From: Alistipes sp.
GTDB lineage: Bacteria; Bacteroidota; Bacteroidia; Bacteroidales; Rikenellaceae
Direction: 5' to 3'
Assembly: GCA_017463615.1 (NCBI GenBank)
Contig: JAFTOU010000043.1
Span: 1 to 41,670 of the forward strand
Length of the DNA stretch: 41,670 nt
Part shown: positions 30,319 to 39,538 of the stretch, in pieces
How the letters are laid out: each line of letters begins with the position of its first letter
Position numbering within the stretch: position 1 is the first letter of the stretch
The notes under the pieces: generated by a model
Databases searched by the model: none
Told to the model about the DNA's origin: nothing
What the model saw: the letters and a program-made list of their open reading frames with translations, nothing else
Program-made: the position numbers and the translations under genes

Positions 30319-32628
30319 CTATTTGCAATCCTTTGCCAGCATTCGCTTGTGCGTACGAACAACCATAGGCTCTGTAAGTGCCTGGATTGTCGCCTCTGAG
30401 AGTGAAGCTGGGTTGTAGTTTGGATAGTAGTCCTTAAGGGTCTTGAACGCCGTACCGTCCCAGATAGCGTATGCCAGTGCGCCACGAACATCGTTTGCAC
30501 CGTATGGGATACAGAGTGCGATGAGTGTCTCATTACCCTTCTGGTCAAGGTGGGTAGTGAGGTTCTGAGTAGGCAGACCCTGTGCAGAGCAGTAGGTGGT
30601 CCACTTCTTAATCATCTCCTCGGCGGTGTAGTAGCCCTCGTTGCCCAAGTACTTGATGCCCAGTGCATCGTTGTCAAGGCTAACGCTACCAACCATGTAG
30701 AGCATATTTACGGTATCCTCGTTTGCAGTGAAGTTGAAGGTCAGAATGCCGCTCTCTGCGTCATAAGTACCAGCGATAGTTGCCTGTGGGTTATCGCCAC
30801 CAACTACAGAGGTTGTAGAGGCAGAGGTAATCTTCACATCGCCAACAACACCATTCCAGTCCTCGCTCGCGTATGCGATATAGTATGTAGTACCTGGCTC
30901 AAGACCTGCAACGGTATATGAGTCCTTACCATTAGGCTCTGCCCACCAGTTGTTAGCCACAAGACCCTGAGAGTCTGCTGATGCACCGAAGCTGAGGAAC
31001 GAGAGCAGTGACTCGCGTGAGGTCTCGTCTGCAGAAGGCACGCCATCCAGACCTGTGCCAATGAATGCGAAGCGAACACCTGCGTGCTTTGTAAAGTCGT
31101 AGGTAACATCCACCTTGATAGAAGTACGGCCAGCGTTAGACATTGTCAGCACGCAGTCCGAAGTACAAGCCTCTGGGGTGTTGAGCACCAGTGCCTTGGT
31201 CTTGAATGTATCGGTGAACTTAACATCGCCAAGCTCCTGCACGCGGTTACGGCAAACATAGGCGATAACATACTCGGTATCTGGGTTACCATTCACCCAA
31301 ACATCCTGAGCAACCATACCGTCGCCGAAAGCACCCGTAGCCTCGTCGTAAGAGAAGTAGTAGTTCTTAATACCCCAACCGTCGTCGTTCAGCGTAAGGG
31401 CAAATGCCTTAAGCTCCTCGGCTGTAGCCTTAGTCTTGTAGTACTCAGCCTCAGATGCTGGCAGAACCTTGAAGAACATAAATGGACAGTTGTTTGCCAT
31501 TGTGCACTCGTACCAGAAGTAAGATGCGCCAACGAGGTTTGGCAGAACCTTAATCTCGCCCTCTGCAGGTGCGAAGTAAGGCTTCTTCTCAAGCTGGAAC
31601 ACCTTGTAGTCCATCGTTACGGCTGGAGTATAGTTCTCGTCCAGCGCGATAGCAGTTGCCATAATAGGCACCTCTGAAGAGGCGCTCTGACCGAAGTCAA
31701 TATAGAAGTGGCAACCATCGGTATCGTCAGCTGAGATTGGGTCGCCGATAACGGTGTGGCGCATAAAGTCGATATAGAGTTTCTCGCCGTAAATCTCAAT
31801 GTAAGGCTTGAGGTCAGACTCATTGCTGCACCACTGGTAGAGGTACTTACAGTCAGCATTTGGCTCGTAAGTGATATCCATAGCGGTGTAGTTTACAGCC
31901 ACATTTACATTCACACGTGGGTCGCCGATAAGCGGATTTGCAGTGGTCTTAACATAGCAGAGCGACATATCGCCATCGTCTGTACCCTCCTTGTCGTAGC
32001 AAGCCACAGCCATGATGATATACTCCGCATCTGGCACTACGCGAGCCTGCGAGTAGGTGGTATTCATCCAGTCAAACTCCTTCTTTGCATAGTCTGAGTG
32101 GGTCTGAGGGTCAAAGGTAAAGCCTGCAGCGCCCGAGGTGCTGAAGAGCAGGTCGCGGATATAGGTATCTACATCGCGCTCGGTAAGAGAGCTCTTACCC
32201 TCCGACTTCATACGCTCATAGAGTGAGTTGTAGAGGTGAGCGATTGGGTATACATCCAGACGGTAAGACTGTACAGACTCGCCCGGAGTAACGGTAAAGA
32301 TAAAGTTGCGATTCTCAATCTTTGTAACCTCAATAGCCACACCATCCTTTGTAGCCTCTACCTTGTTCTCGTAAGCCACAATAGGTGTTGGGATGCCTGG
32401 GTAGATGTCTACTGGTGTCTGTGTAGGGGTCTGAGGAGTATCTGGCTCGTCACCACCTGGCTCCTCGTCGCCTGGGTTCTCTGGGTTCTCAGGCTCCTCG
32501 CCACCATCATCTGGATTCTCTGGCTGCTCCTGCTTGTTGTCATCAACTGGAGCATTCTCGCCACAAGATGGTACTACGCTCACACAAATCAGAGCGCAAA
32601 GCATAATTGTCAAAAACTTTTTAACCAT
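30319..32628 (-). CDS. Large modular lipoprotein with acidic Pro-rich linker
   Basis: 769-residue exported lipoprotein, function unknown. The signal peptide ends in the lipobox VVPSC (C22). A Pro/Glu/Asp/Gly-rich linker (about 28-75) would hold the protein away from the membrane. After it come several beta-rich modules with the pattern 'PDxEYIIMAVACYDKEG' or 'LEPGTTYYIAYASEDWNG', resembling the fibronectin-III-like modules of the 994-residue neighbour and suggesting the two proteins are distant paralogues. No enzymatic motif was seen. It lies 34 nt downstream of the triple-Omp28 gene and is probably co-transcribed. Confidence 0.75.
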   Translation of the reverse strand: MVKKFLTIMLCALICVSVVPSCGENAPVDDNKQEQPENPDDGGEEPENPENPGDEEPGGDEPDTPQTPTQTPVDIYPGIPTPIVAYENKVEATKDGVAIEVTKIENRNFIFTVTPGESVQSYRLDVYPIAHLYNSLYERMKSEGKSSLTERDVDTYIRDLLFSTSGAAGFTFDPQTHSDYAKKEFDWMNTTYSQARVVPDAEYIIMAVACYDKEGTDDGDMSLCYVKTTANPLIGDPRVNVNVAVNYTAMDITYEPNADCKYLYQWCSNESDLKPYIEIYGEKLYIDFMRHTVIGDPISADDTDGCHFYIDFGQSASSEVPIMATAIALDENYTPAVTMDYKVFQLEKKPYFAPAEGEIKVLPNLVGASYFWYECTMANNCPFMFFKVLPASEAEYYKTKATAEELKAFALTLNDDGWGIKNYYFSYDEATGAFGDGMVAQDVWVNGNPDTEYVIAYVCRNRVQELGDVKFTDTFKTKALVLNTPEACTSDCVLTMSNAGRTSIKVDVTYDFTKHAGVRFAFIGTGLDGVPSADETSRESLLSFLSFGASADSQGLVANNWWAEPNGKDSYTVAGLEPGTTYYIAYASEDWNGVVGDVKITSASTTSVVGGDNPQATIAGTYDAESGILTFNFTANEDTVNMLYMVGSVSLDNDALGIKYLGNEGYYTAEEMIKKWTTYCSAQGLPTQNLTTHLDQKGNETLIALCIPYGANDVRGALAYAIWDGTAFKTLKDYYPNYNPASLSEATIQALTEPMVVRTHKRMLAKDCK

Positions 32629-32662
32629 AACTACTATTATTTTTGAGTAATATTTTTAGGTA

Positions 32663-35533
32663 TTATTTTTTGTAATCATAATCTACGCTGCCGTTCAGTG
32701 GGCAGAGGGCCGCATTTACTACGCAGCCACTGCTATCTATAACCAGTGCGCAGAGGGTGCAATTATCTACCACCCAGCTGTCGTTAAGGGTATAGCTGTA
32801 ACTCTTTGTAGCCTTCTTGCCCGCAGCGATATCGCCTACGCGGTCACCCTCGTACATAGAGCTTACAAGGGCACGCACAACATGGTTGTGAACATAGTCG
32901 TCCTTGTATGTACCGCTATTATTCTGGCGGGCAACAATGCCATCCTCAAGGATATAGAGCGCCAGACGGTAAGCACCACTCTTAGCGGCATAGAGCTCCG
33001 CATCTACGCTGAGTGCCGTACCGCTGAGCGACGAGGTGAGCTTCACACCACACGTTGCAGGATAGTCGTTGAACGAGCTCTCAAGCATAGCCTGAATTTC
33101 GGTCTTCTCGCTCGTACCCTCGCGCATATCAATCACAAAGCCCGGGTAGCCGCCCAGTCCGAACTTAGTAAAGAGCTCGTTTGTCAGCGGAAGTCCCATA
33201 GGGTCGTCCTGCGAAGAGTCGTGGAAGGCGAGGATATATACCGTATCGTGGCTATACCAATCCTCAATCAGATACTTGAGGAATACATATCCACTTGGGC
33301 ACATAGCGCACCAAGTACCCGTAAACTCAAATACTGCAACATGGCGATTAAACTCAACATCGGCAGTTTCATCCCCGCCACTGTTATCATCGCCACTCTC
33401 AAGGGCATAGCCAGTGCTCTGACCAACCTTGCACTCGTTGCTATTATTACAATAGTATGTCTTGTTGTCGGTTGTAGAGAGCGCCGAAACAACTACGCGC
33501 ATATTCTCCACCTTCCAGTTGCTGGCTATAGTGGTGGTTATAGGCGTTGAGAGCGGAGTATCTGTACCAACGGTAAGCATCTGACCGCCATTAAATCGCG
33601 CACCATATATATTATCAGAGAGCACAGCGCGAACAACATTGTTGTGGGTATATGTGCCCGAAACGCCATACTGCTCGTACTCAATGCCATCCTCAACAAG
33701 CATAACGATGTAGCGGTAGCTTGTTGCGAGATTGGACTTGATGCGAGGGGTAATGGTAAGCTGTCGTGTGCTGCTATCGTAGGATGTTGTGATAGCCACG
33801 CCGCAGGTTGGAGGGTAGTTCTCCACGCGCTTTGCCATCTCAGACTCAATAACCGAGCGGCTGCTGGTCATCTTCTCGCCCTCGCGAAGGTCAAGGTAGA
33901 ACATCGGCAGGCCGTTGCCCTTAAGTGCGTTATAGTATGTATCGCCCATAGCAATCTTCATAGGGTCGGATACGGTATAGTCAATATGGAACGATACGGG
34001 GATAAGGCGCTCTGGCTGAGCACTCTGTATAGACTTGATTACCGTGCTGAGCGTTGGGCAGTTCTGACAGCCGACAGAGGTAAACTGCATACCGAGCAGT
34101 TTATGGCGGAAGTTCTGCGCATCGCCAGAGGCAGCACTAAGTGCGCTGACCGATACCTGATTATCGGTAAAGATGTCGCCACCCTTGTAGTATCGTGCGC
34201 GGAAGGTGTACTCGCCAGCGATGGTCGTAGTGAAGGTATTTGCACCTGCAGCCAACTCTAACTGCTCGCCACTTGGGGTTGTGCAGAGGATGTTGGTGCT
34301 CTTGTCGGTGCTAACATCTGCGTTGCCATACTTAACAGTAAATGTCACCTGCTCGTTGCCATCGGCGGTAATGGTACTCTTATCGGCAGCAATGGTGAGC
34401 TTAGGCTCAGGGATGCCATTATAGCTCTCTACGGCCATATAGTCGGCACCCTCGCCCATCTTGCAGACATTGGCGTTATCTACATAGACCTTGCCGTCGC
34501 GCTTTGTGAGTGCAAAGACCACCACGCGCATATTCTGAGCATCGGTATAGCTGAGCTTCTCTACGGTAAAGGTCTTTGTGCGCTCAATATTTGCAACAGT
34601 GTTGATACTCGCCGTACCCATACCCATAAAGTTCTCAGAGACAGCAACAACGATATCGTTATAGATGCCATCCACAGCCGTACCGCCACTATAGTACTGC
34701 TTATCCAGCAGCACCGCATAGCCAAACTCATACTCGCCACCCGTGGCCGATGTCAGCGCAGCCTCAATGGTAAGGGTATTGCCAACAAGCTGTGTGCTCT
34801 CAATCTTCACACCGCAGGTTGCAGGATAGACGGCGATATGCTTCTCTATAATCGCGCCAATAGTGCTCGGAGTACGGGCGTTGCCATTCAGATACTGAAG
34901 GTCGTAGACGCAGCTCGGATAACCTATACCGCCAAATTTGGCGAGCATGCTCTCAGCCAAATCGCTACCCTGATAGCTAAGTGCCCACTGGTCGTTATTA
35001 TGAACGGCGAGGACAATCATATTGCTCTGCCACAGCTCGTCTACATTGGCAAGGCCAGCGGTCATAGATGGACAGTTTGGACACCGCGCACCCGTAAGGT
35101 CGTAGACCATAACCTTCTGACCATAAGGCTCATACTTCTGACGATTTACGGCCTTTACCTGCACAGAGTTCTCCGACTGCTGTCCCTTATATGTTGCAAT
35201 AAAGGAGTAGTCGCCATTCTTCACTGCGCTAAATGTTGTAGCATACTGCTCAAGAGCATTGCCACTCTTCTCGTGCTTGATATCAACCCTTGCAAGTGTA
35301 GCATCGCTATCCATCAGCTCCTCGCCATCAAGGGTGAGCGAGAATGTTACGCAGTCCACGCCATCTGCCTCAATCGTATCCTTATCCACCGACAGAACAA
35401 GGCCGCTCTTCTCAGAGGGCTTATCGTCTGGCTCTGGCTTTTGGTTCTCCACAACAAGGTCGTTCACATCGCCATGGCAGCCCACAAAGAGTGCGAGAAG
35501 CAGTAGGGTAATATATTTTGTTATGCTCTTCAT
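32663..35533 (-). CDS. Outer-membrane lipoprotein with three tandem Omp28 (thioredoxin-like) domains
   Basis: 956-residue lipoprotein (lipobox LFVGC, C19). Two invasin-type Ig-like domains (about 45-130 and 376-465; 'VDKDTIEADGVDCVTF' and 'ADKSTITADGNEQVTF') alternate with three Omp28-related thioredoxin-like domains. Each Omp28 domain keeps a CxxC active-site-like pair: C151-PN-C154, C489-QN-C492 and C742-AM-C745. Each also has a later conserved YPxTCGV motif (near C240, C577 and in the third domain). Usual Omp28 proteins have one such domain. Conservation of all three pairs argues for real thiol chemistry rather than a structural relic. It sits 3 nt after a DUF6029 gene and in the same cluster as a TlpA thioredoxin, which could supply electrons. 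The substrate is unknown. Confidence 0.82.
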   Translation of the reverse strand: MKSITKYITLLLLALFVGCHGDVNDLVVENQKPEPDDKPSEKSGLVLSVDKDTIEADGVDCVTFSLTLDGEELMDSDATLARVDIKHEKSGNALEQYATTFSAVKNGDYSFIATYKGQQSENSVQVKAVNRQKYEPYGQKVMVYDLTGARCPNCPSMTAGLANVDELWQSNMIVLAVHNNDQWALSYQGSDLAESMLAKFGGIGYPSCVYDLQYLNGNARTPSTIGAIIEKHIAVYPATCGVKIESTQLVGNTLTIEAALTSATGGEYEFGYAVLLDKQYYSGGTAVDGIYNDIVVAVSENFMGMGTASINTVANIERTKTFTVEKLSYTDAQNMRVVVFALTKRDGKVYVDNANVCKMGEGADYMAVESYNGIPEPKLTIAADKSTITADGNEQVTFTVKYGNADVSTDKSTNILCTTPSGEQLELAAGANTFTTTIAGEYTFRARYYKGGDIFTDNQVSVSALSAASGDAQNFRHKLLGMQFTSVGCQNCPTLSTVIKSIQSAQPERLIPVSFHIDYTVSDPMKIAMGDTYYNALKGNGLPMFYLDLREGEKMTSSRSVIESEMAKRVENYPPTCGVAITTSYDSSTRQLTITPRIKSNLATSYRYIVMLVEDGIEYEQYGVSGTYTHNNVVRAVLSDNIYGARFNGGQMLTVGTDTPLSTPITTTIASNWKVENMRVVVSALSTTDNKTYYCNNSNECKVGQSTGYALESGDDNSGGDETADVEFNRHVAVFEFTGTWCAMCPSGYVFLKYLIEDWYSHDTVYILAFHDSSQDDPMGLPLTNELFTKFGLGGYPGFVIDMREGTSEKTEIQAMLESSFNDYPATCGVKLTSSLSGTALSVDAELYAAKSGAYRLALYILEDGIVARQNNSGTYKDDYVHNHVVRALVSSMYEGDRVGDIAAGKKATKSYSYTLNDSWVVDNCTLCALVIDSSGCVVNAALCPLNGSVDYDYKK

Positions 35534-35536
35534 GGT

Positions 35537-37165
35537 TTAGAAAGAGGTTGTAATCATCAAATTAGCACCTGTATATGCCGGGATATTACGGCACACGCCA
35601 CCCGAGCAGACAACACCTGCGCGGTTACGACCATAGCTCAACTGTATGCGAGTGCGGGAGCGGGTATAACTCAGACCTGCGTTGTAGTAGTGCACATTGG
35701 TCTTGCCGTGGTTGTACATATCGCTGACAAAGATGCTCCAGTGAGGTGCGAAGTTTACCTCCGCCAGTGCCGCCATCCAGTCCCTATCGTCGTGCTTTGA
35801 GAGCAGATACTGCAGCTCAAGGCGGGTAGAGATGGTTGGAGTCCACTTGTAGAGCATATCGGCAACGAAGATATTACTCTTCCAGGTGTAGTTGTTCACG
35901 CCATGTGAGTCGTTATACTCCTGGAACGAGTAGAGGAAGTTGAGCTTAAACTTGCGAGTAAACTGCTTCTCCAGTGTGAAGTTGATGCTCTGCCAAAGCA
36001 GGTTCTTAGCCTTTGCCGAGCGATCTGCCGCAAGCGAGTAGTAGGTTGAGTAGTTAAGACCCAACTTCATACCGCGCTTACCGCCCAACTTAGTACGGCG
36101 AGCGACATTGTAGTAGATATCCACCTGACCGCCAATCTCTCCCGGAGCACAGTAAGAGCCGAGCATAGTGCTTGGCTGCACGATGTAAGGGTTGAGATTC
36201 ATCAGCAGGTAAGAGTACTGCGCCGTAAGTGCCGGAATATAGTTGAGCGCATTGGCAGTAGAGGTGTTGCGATAGACAGTCGGCATATCCATATACTCCA
36301 GACGGCGGGCAGTGATATTCACACCCAGACCATGACCGCTATAGCCAACCTCCAGCAGCTGCGCGTTACCATTCTTGATAAGGTCTATACGAGGGTCATT
36401 CACGCCGTCGTAGCCACCATTTGGATAGTGGCGCTCGCCAGCGTCGATATACTCGCCACGAACAATAAAGCCCTTATGCTCAAAGTTTACTCGTCCCGAG
36501 AAGCCCGTAGATGTAGGCTTGCCACCCTCATCCTTCAAATCTGCCGAGATAGCCTCAAAGCGGTTTATCACCGAGCCCTCTACGGCAAGCATCGTAGACT
36601 TCCAACCCACAAGGTTTGAGATTGCAAACGATATATCGCCACCACGCACCTGCGTATCTGTGAACTTCATACCCAGACGAGGCATACCCCAGATAGCCTT
36701 CACGGCTACGATATCCTTGTAGTTGTATGTAAAGCGAGCACCCGTAAGGGCGTTATTCATACCCAGCGTGCGGTCCTCATAAGCACGAAAGAGCAATCCG
36801 CTGCCGAACTGCTCATAGTAGGTACCCGCCGTAATTGAGAAGCTATCATCTGTCCACTGGGCATAGTAGTTTGTCAGCGCAACCTTTGTAAGGTCGGTTG
36901 GATAGCCCTGAAGTACGGGCAGATAGGCCTCGCCCTGTATACCTGCAGAGAACTTGCCGTGGTAGTAGTCCATCTTCAGATAGTTGTTAGAGCCAAAGTT
37001 ATCCTCTGGAAGTATCGCTCCAGTCTTTGAATCCTCAACATAGAAGATTGAGTTGGTCTCAAAACTACCGGTAAGTCTCCCCTTCGTCTTTTCACCCCTC
37101 TGCTCCTGAGCAACCGCTACAAAACCGACGAGTGATAAAACGAATAAAATTGTAAGTTTCTTCAT
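35537..37165 (-). CDS. DUF6029 outer-membrane beta-barrel protein
   Basis: 542-residue exported protein of a Bacteroidota family with no known function. A Sec signal peptide (MKKLTILFVLSLVGFVAVA) leads to a long region of alternating polar/hydrophobic strands rich in Tyr, Asn and Gly, ending in a Phe (MITTSF), as expected for a BAM-inserted barrel. Typical phrases are GRLTGSFETNSIFYVEDS and GSNNYLKMDYYHGKFSAGIQGEAYLP. It follows the TlpA gene by 19 nt and precedes the triple-Omp28 gene by 3 nt, so these three are almost certainly one operon. A barrel could anchor or pass the lipoprotein partner to the surface; that is inference. Confidence 0.8.
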   Translation of the reverse strand: MKKLTILFVLSLVGFVAVAQEQRGEKTKGRLTGSFETNSIFYVEDSKTGAILPEDNFGSNNYLKMDYYHGKFSAGIQGEAYLPVLQGYPTDLTKVALTNYYAQWTDDSFSITAGTYYEQFGSGLLFRAYEDRTLGMNNALTGARFTYNYKDIVAVKAIWGMPRLGMKFTDTQVRGGDISFAISNLVGWKSTMLAVEGSVINRFEAISADLKDEGGKPTSTGFSGRVNFEHKGFIVRGEYIDAGERHYPNGGYDGVNDPRIDLIKNGNAQLLEVGYSGHGLGVNITARRLEYMDMPTVYRNTSTANALNYIPALTAQYSYLLMNLNPYIVQPSTMLGSYCAPGEIGGQVDIYYNVARRTKLGGKRGMKLGLNYSTYYSLAADRSAKAKNLLWQSINFTLEKQFTRKFKLNFLYSFQEYNDSHGVNNYTWKSNIFVADMLYKWTPTISTRLELQYLLSKHDDRDWMAALAEVNFAPHWSIFVSDMYNHGKTNVHYYNAGLSYTRSRTRIQLSYGRNRAGVVCSGGVCRNIPAYTGANLMITTSF

Positions 37166-37184
37166 ATCCTTGTTTCAGGAATAA

Positions 37185-37676
37185 TTACTTGAGCGTCTTG
37201 ATTTTATCAATCAACTCCTGCTCGCAACCTGCCGTATAACCTGTGTGGGAGTAGACAACCTTGCCATTTTTATCAACAACAAAAACCTGCGGAGTGTACG
37301 AAACATTCATCGCACGCATAAACTCCTTGTTCTTGTCAAAGAGCACGGTAAAGTCGTTCCAGCCGTGACCCTCAACCCACGCACGAGCCTGAGCCGAGAA
37401 GCGGCTATCGTCGGTAGAGATAGCTACCACGCGGAAAGATGCCTCGTCCAACCAATCTGGCATAGCGTCGTTGATAGCGTCCAACTCCTGGATACAAGGC
37501 TTACAAGTAACAGCCCAAAAAGAGATAATCATAGGTGTCTTACCATCTACAAGCGAAGAGGTATTTACAACCTCACCCTTGCGATTCTCCAACTTTACAG
37601 ATGGAAGCTGAGCCGCCGCTGTAAACGAGATAGCGATTGCCATAGCGGCAATAAAAAGCCTTTTCATTGATTGCAT
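37185..37676 (-). CDS. TlpA-family periplasmic thioredoxin
   Basis: 163-residue exported thiol-disulfide oxidoreductase. The signal peptide (MKRLFIAAMAIAISFTAAA) is followed by an AhpC/TSA-Redoxin fold with active site FWAVTCKPC (C58, C61; Trp replaced by Val-Thr context but CxxC intact) and the cis-Pro region VSYTPQVFVVDKNGKVV. It probably reduces disulfides in the periplasm. It is the first gene of the cluster with the DUF6029 barrel and the triple-Omp28 lipoprotein, which suggests a dedicated role toward them. The start at the first Met of MQSMKRL is uncertain; the fourth residue Met is equally possible. No CcdA/DsbD partner is present in the window. Confidence 0.9.
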   Translation of the reverse strand: MQSMKRLFIAAMAIAISFTAAAQLPSVKLENRKGEVVNTSSLVDGKTPMIISFWAVTCKPCIQELDAINDAMPDWLDEASFRVVAISTDDSRFSAQARAWVEGHGWNDFTVLFDKNKEFMRAMNVSYTPQVFVVDKNGKVVYSHTGYTAGCEQELIDKIKTLK

Positions 37677-37716
37677 AATTATTTGTTAATTTTCAATATT
37701 TTACTCTGCAGCACCG

Positions 37717-37750
37717 ATGCTACTTTCACTATATATAACGAAAATAGCAT
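37717..37750 (-). promoter_or_regulatory. Leader hairpin upstream of the tlpA operon
   Basis: On the minus strand ATGCTATTTTC pairs with GAAAGTAGCAT (one mismatch) around an AT-rich 12-nt loop. It lies in the predicted ~90-nt 5' untranslated region. No T tract follows, so a leader-stability or regulatory role is more likely than termination. Confidence 0.4.
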
Positions 37751-37772
37751 ACCTAAATAGTACTTCAAGTTG

Positions 37773-37780
37773 CAAAGATA
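37773..37780 (-). promoter_or_regulatory. -7 box (TATCTTTG on minus strand) for the tlpA operon
   Basis: CAAAGATA on the plus strand. The leader would be about 90 nt, unusually long for this window. Confidence 0.5.
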
Positions 37781-37844
37781 TATATAATTTTCCGTATTTT
37801 ATCCTTTTTTAGGATAAATCTTAAAAGATTTTAATTTTGCATAT

Positions 37845-39431
37845 CTACTTTTTATGCAGACTTTCGGCAGGATATTCTATATTAAGACGGAAGAGCGGAT
37901 TCTCAATTTCGGTATGTGACTGGGCTATTGCGCGCCACATTGCAGCCACAATTTCGGGGTTTTCAACCGCCAAATCGTGCTCCTCGCGAGGGTCGGAGGT
38001 GATGTCGTAGAGCTGCATCTTGGTGTTTCCGTCCGCCACATCCTCCACAAGTCCCTTCCAGCGACCCATACGCACACTCAGCCAGCCATTGCCGCCCTTG
38101 AACTTCGGAAACTCCCAGTAGAGGAACTCGTGCTTAGGCTGTCGGCGACCCTTGATTGTTGGCAAGAACGAGACTCCATCATTCTGCGGACTATCTACCC
38201 CTGCAATATCGCACAGTGTAGGCATAACATCTGGGAAGTAGCCGATATGGTCGCTCACCGTAGGCTTAATCTTATCGCCATAGGAGACGATAAACGGCAC
38301 GCGAATACCGCCCTCGTGTAGCGAGCGCTTGGTCCATCCCCTATCGCTGCGGAATGGGTGTGCACAGTCAAACCAGTCGGTATTTGTATAGGCATTGTGC
38401 GTAGGTCCATTGTCGCTCGTAACCATTATTATCGTATTGTCATACAGACCTTTAGCCTTCAGGTGTTCCACCAGCTTGCCAATCTGATGGTCCAAATAAG
38501 AAATCATCGCCGCGTATGTCGCCTTAGGATAGCGGGTCGGGAAGTAACCCTTGCCACGATAGACTGGCTCCTCGTCGCCAAACTGAGCCACATACTTAGC
38601 CACCCACTCATCCGGAGCAGTCAGGGCGCTATGTGGGATGGTCGTGGTCCACATCAGGAAGAACTCCTGCTGGGCATTATCATCCACAAAGCGGACAATC
38701 TGGTCATAGATAGCGTCGGGGCTATAGACATCGCCCTTAAACTTCTCATAACTTGCTGCATCATAAGGGTTTGCACCCGCATCAAGGCGGTCACCAAGCT
38801 CCATAGCGGGGTTGGTAGTATACTCGCGCTCCTTATTATTATATAGGTACTGCGGATAGTAGCACTGCGCCATACGCTGGCACATATAGCCATAGAAGTA
38901 GTCAAATCCCATATCCGTAGGGGTGCTATTTGATGTCGGACCACCCAATCCCCACTTACCAATCATCGCCGTGCGATAGCCCGCCTCGCGCATAACCGTT
39001 GCCAGCGTAGTAGTCCCCTCCTTAAGCGGATACTGACCCTCCAACTCGGCACTCTCGCGCATAGCGTTAAGGCTCCAGACATCTCCGCGAGCGGTCATCT
39101 CGTCATTTGAGCGTATCTGGGCGTGACCAGAGTGCAAACCCGTCATCAGGCAGCAACGCGACGGTGCAGAGACTGGCGCACCGGCATACATATCGGTAAA
39201 ACGGATACCACGAGCCGCCATAGCGTCAATATTCGGGGTCTGAATCTTGGTCTGCCCATAGCAGCCAAAATCGCCATAGCCCGCATCATCCAGCAGGATG
39301 AAAATAACATTTGGGCGCTGCTTACCGCCATTTTTCGCACATTTAGGTGCTGCCGTAGCTGTAGATGTAATAGCTGTAGCCGTTACCGCCGCAGCCGATA
39401 GGGTCAGGGTTATCTTGCTCTGTTTCATCAC
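37845..39431 (-). CDS. Family S1 sulfatase, Ser-type
   Basis: 528-residue exported arylsulfatase-like enzyme that hydrolyses sulfate esters, usually from host or algal glycans. The N-terminus (about 1-28) is an Ala/Thr-rich signal peptide. Calcium ligands D48 and D49 lie in FILLDDAGYGDFGCYG. The maturation signature is S88-A-P-S-R followed by CCLMTG, so the formylglycine precursor is Ser, needing the radical-SAM maturase anSME rather than FGE. MVTSDNGPT supplies the second metal site and SLHEGGIRVPFIVSY is typical. It stands alone: no SusC/SusD pair, maturase or other glycan gene is adjacent. N-terminus could be either of the first two Met. Confidence 0.92.
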   Translation of the reverse strand: MMKQSKITLTLSAAAVTATAITSTATAAPKCAKNGGKQRPNVIFILLDDAGYGDFGCYGQTKIQTPNIDAMAARGIRFTDMYAGAPVSAPSRCCLMTGLHSGHAQIRSNDEMTARGDVWSLNAMRESAELEGQYPLKEGTTTLATVMREAGYRTAMIGKWGLGGPTSNSTPTDMGFDYFYGYMCQRMAQCYYPQYLYNNKEREYTTNPAMELGDRLDAGANPYDAASYEKFKGDVYSPDAIYDQIVRFVDDNAQQEFFLMWTTTIPHSALTAPDEWVAKYVAQFGDEEPVYRGKGYFPTRYPKATYAAMISYLDHQIGKLVEHLKAKGLYDNTIIMVTSDNGPTHNAYTNTDWFDCAHPFRSDRGWTKRSLHEGGIRVPFIVSYGDKIKPTVSDHIGYFPDVMPTLCDIAGVDSPQNDGVSFLPTIKGRRQPKHEFLYWEFPKFKGGNGWLSVRMGRWKGLVEDVADGNTKMQLYDITSDPREEHDLAVENPEIVAAMWRAIAQSHTEIENPLFRLNIEYPAESLHKK

Positions 39432-39450
39432 TATATGGGATATATCGTCG

Positions 39451-39458
39451 CAAATTTA
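39451..39458 (-). promoter_or_regulatory. Possible -7 box (TAAATTTG on minus strand) for the sulfatase gene
   Basis: CAAATTTA on the plus strand, 19 nt before the start codon. It fits TAnnTTTG, but the AT-rich setting makes chance occurrence likely. Confidence 0.35.
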
Positions 39459-39501
39459 CTCTTTTTTCAAAAAAGATTTGCACTGTTTGCACATTTTTTT
39501 A

Positions 39502-39509
39502 TATCTTTG
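39502..39509 (+). promoter_or_regulatory. -7 box (TATCTTTG) for the tRNA gene
   Basis: TATCTTTG with TTG about 21 nt upstream (39478-39480). The tRNA begins 29 nt after the box. Confidence 0.6.
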
Positions 39510-39538
39510 CACCCGCAAAGGGCCTCAGGTCGTTTGAC

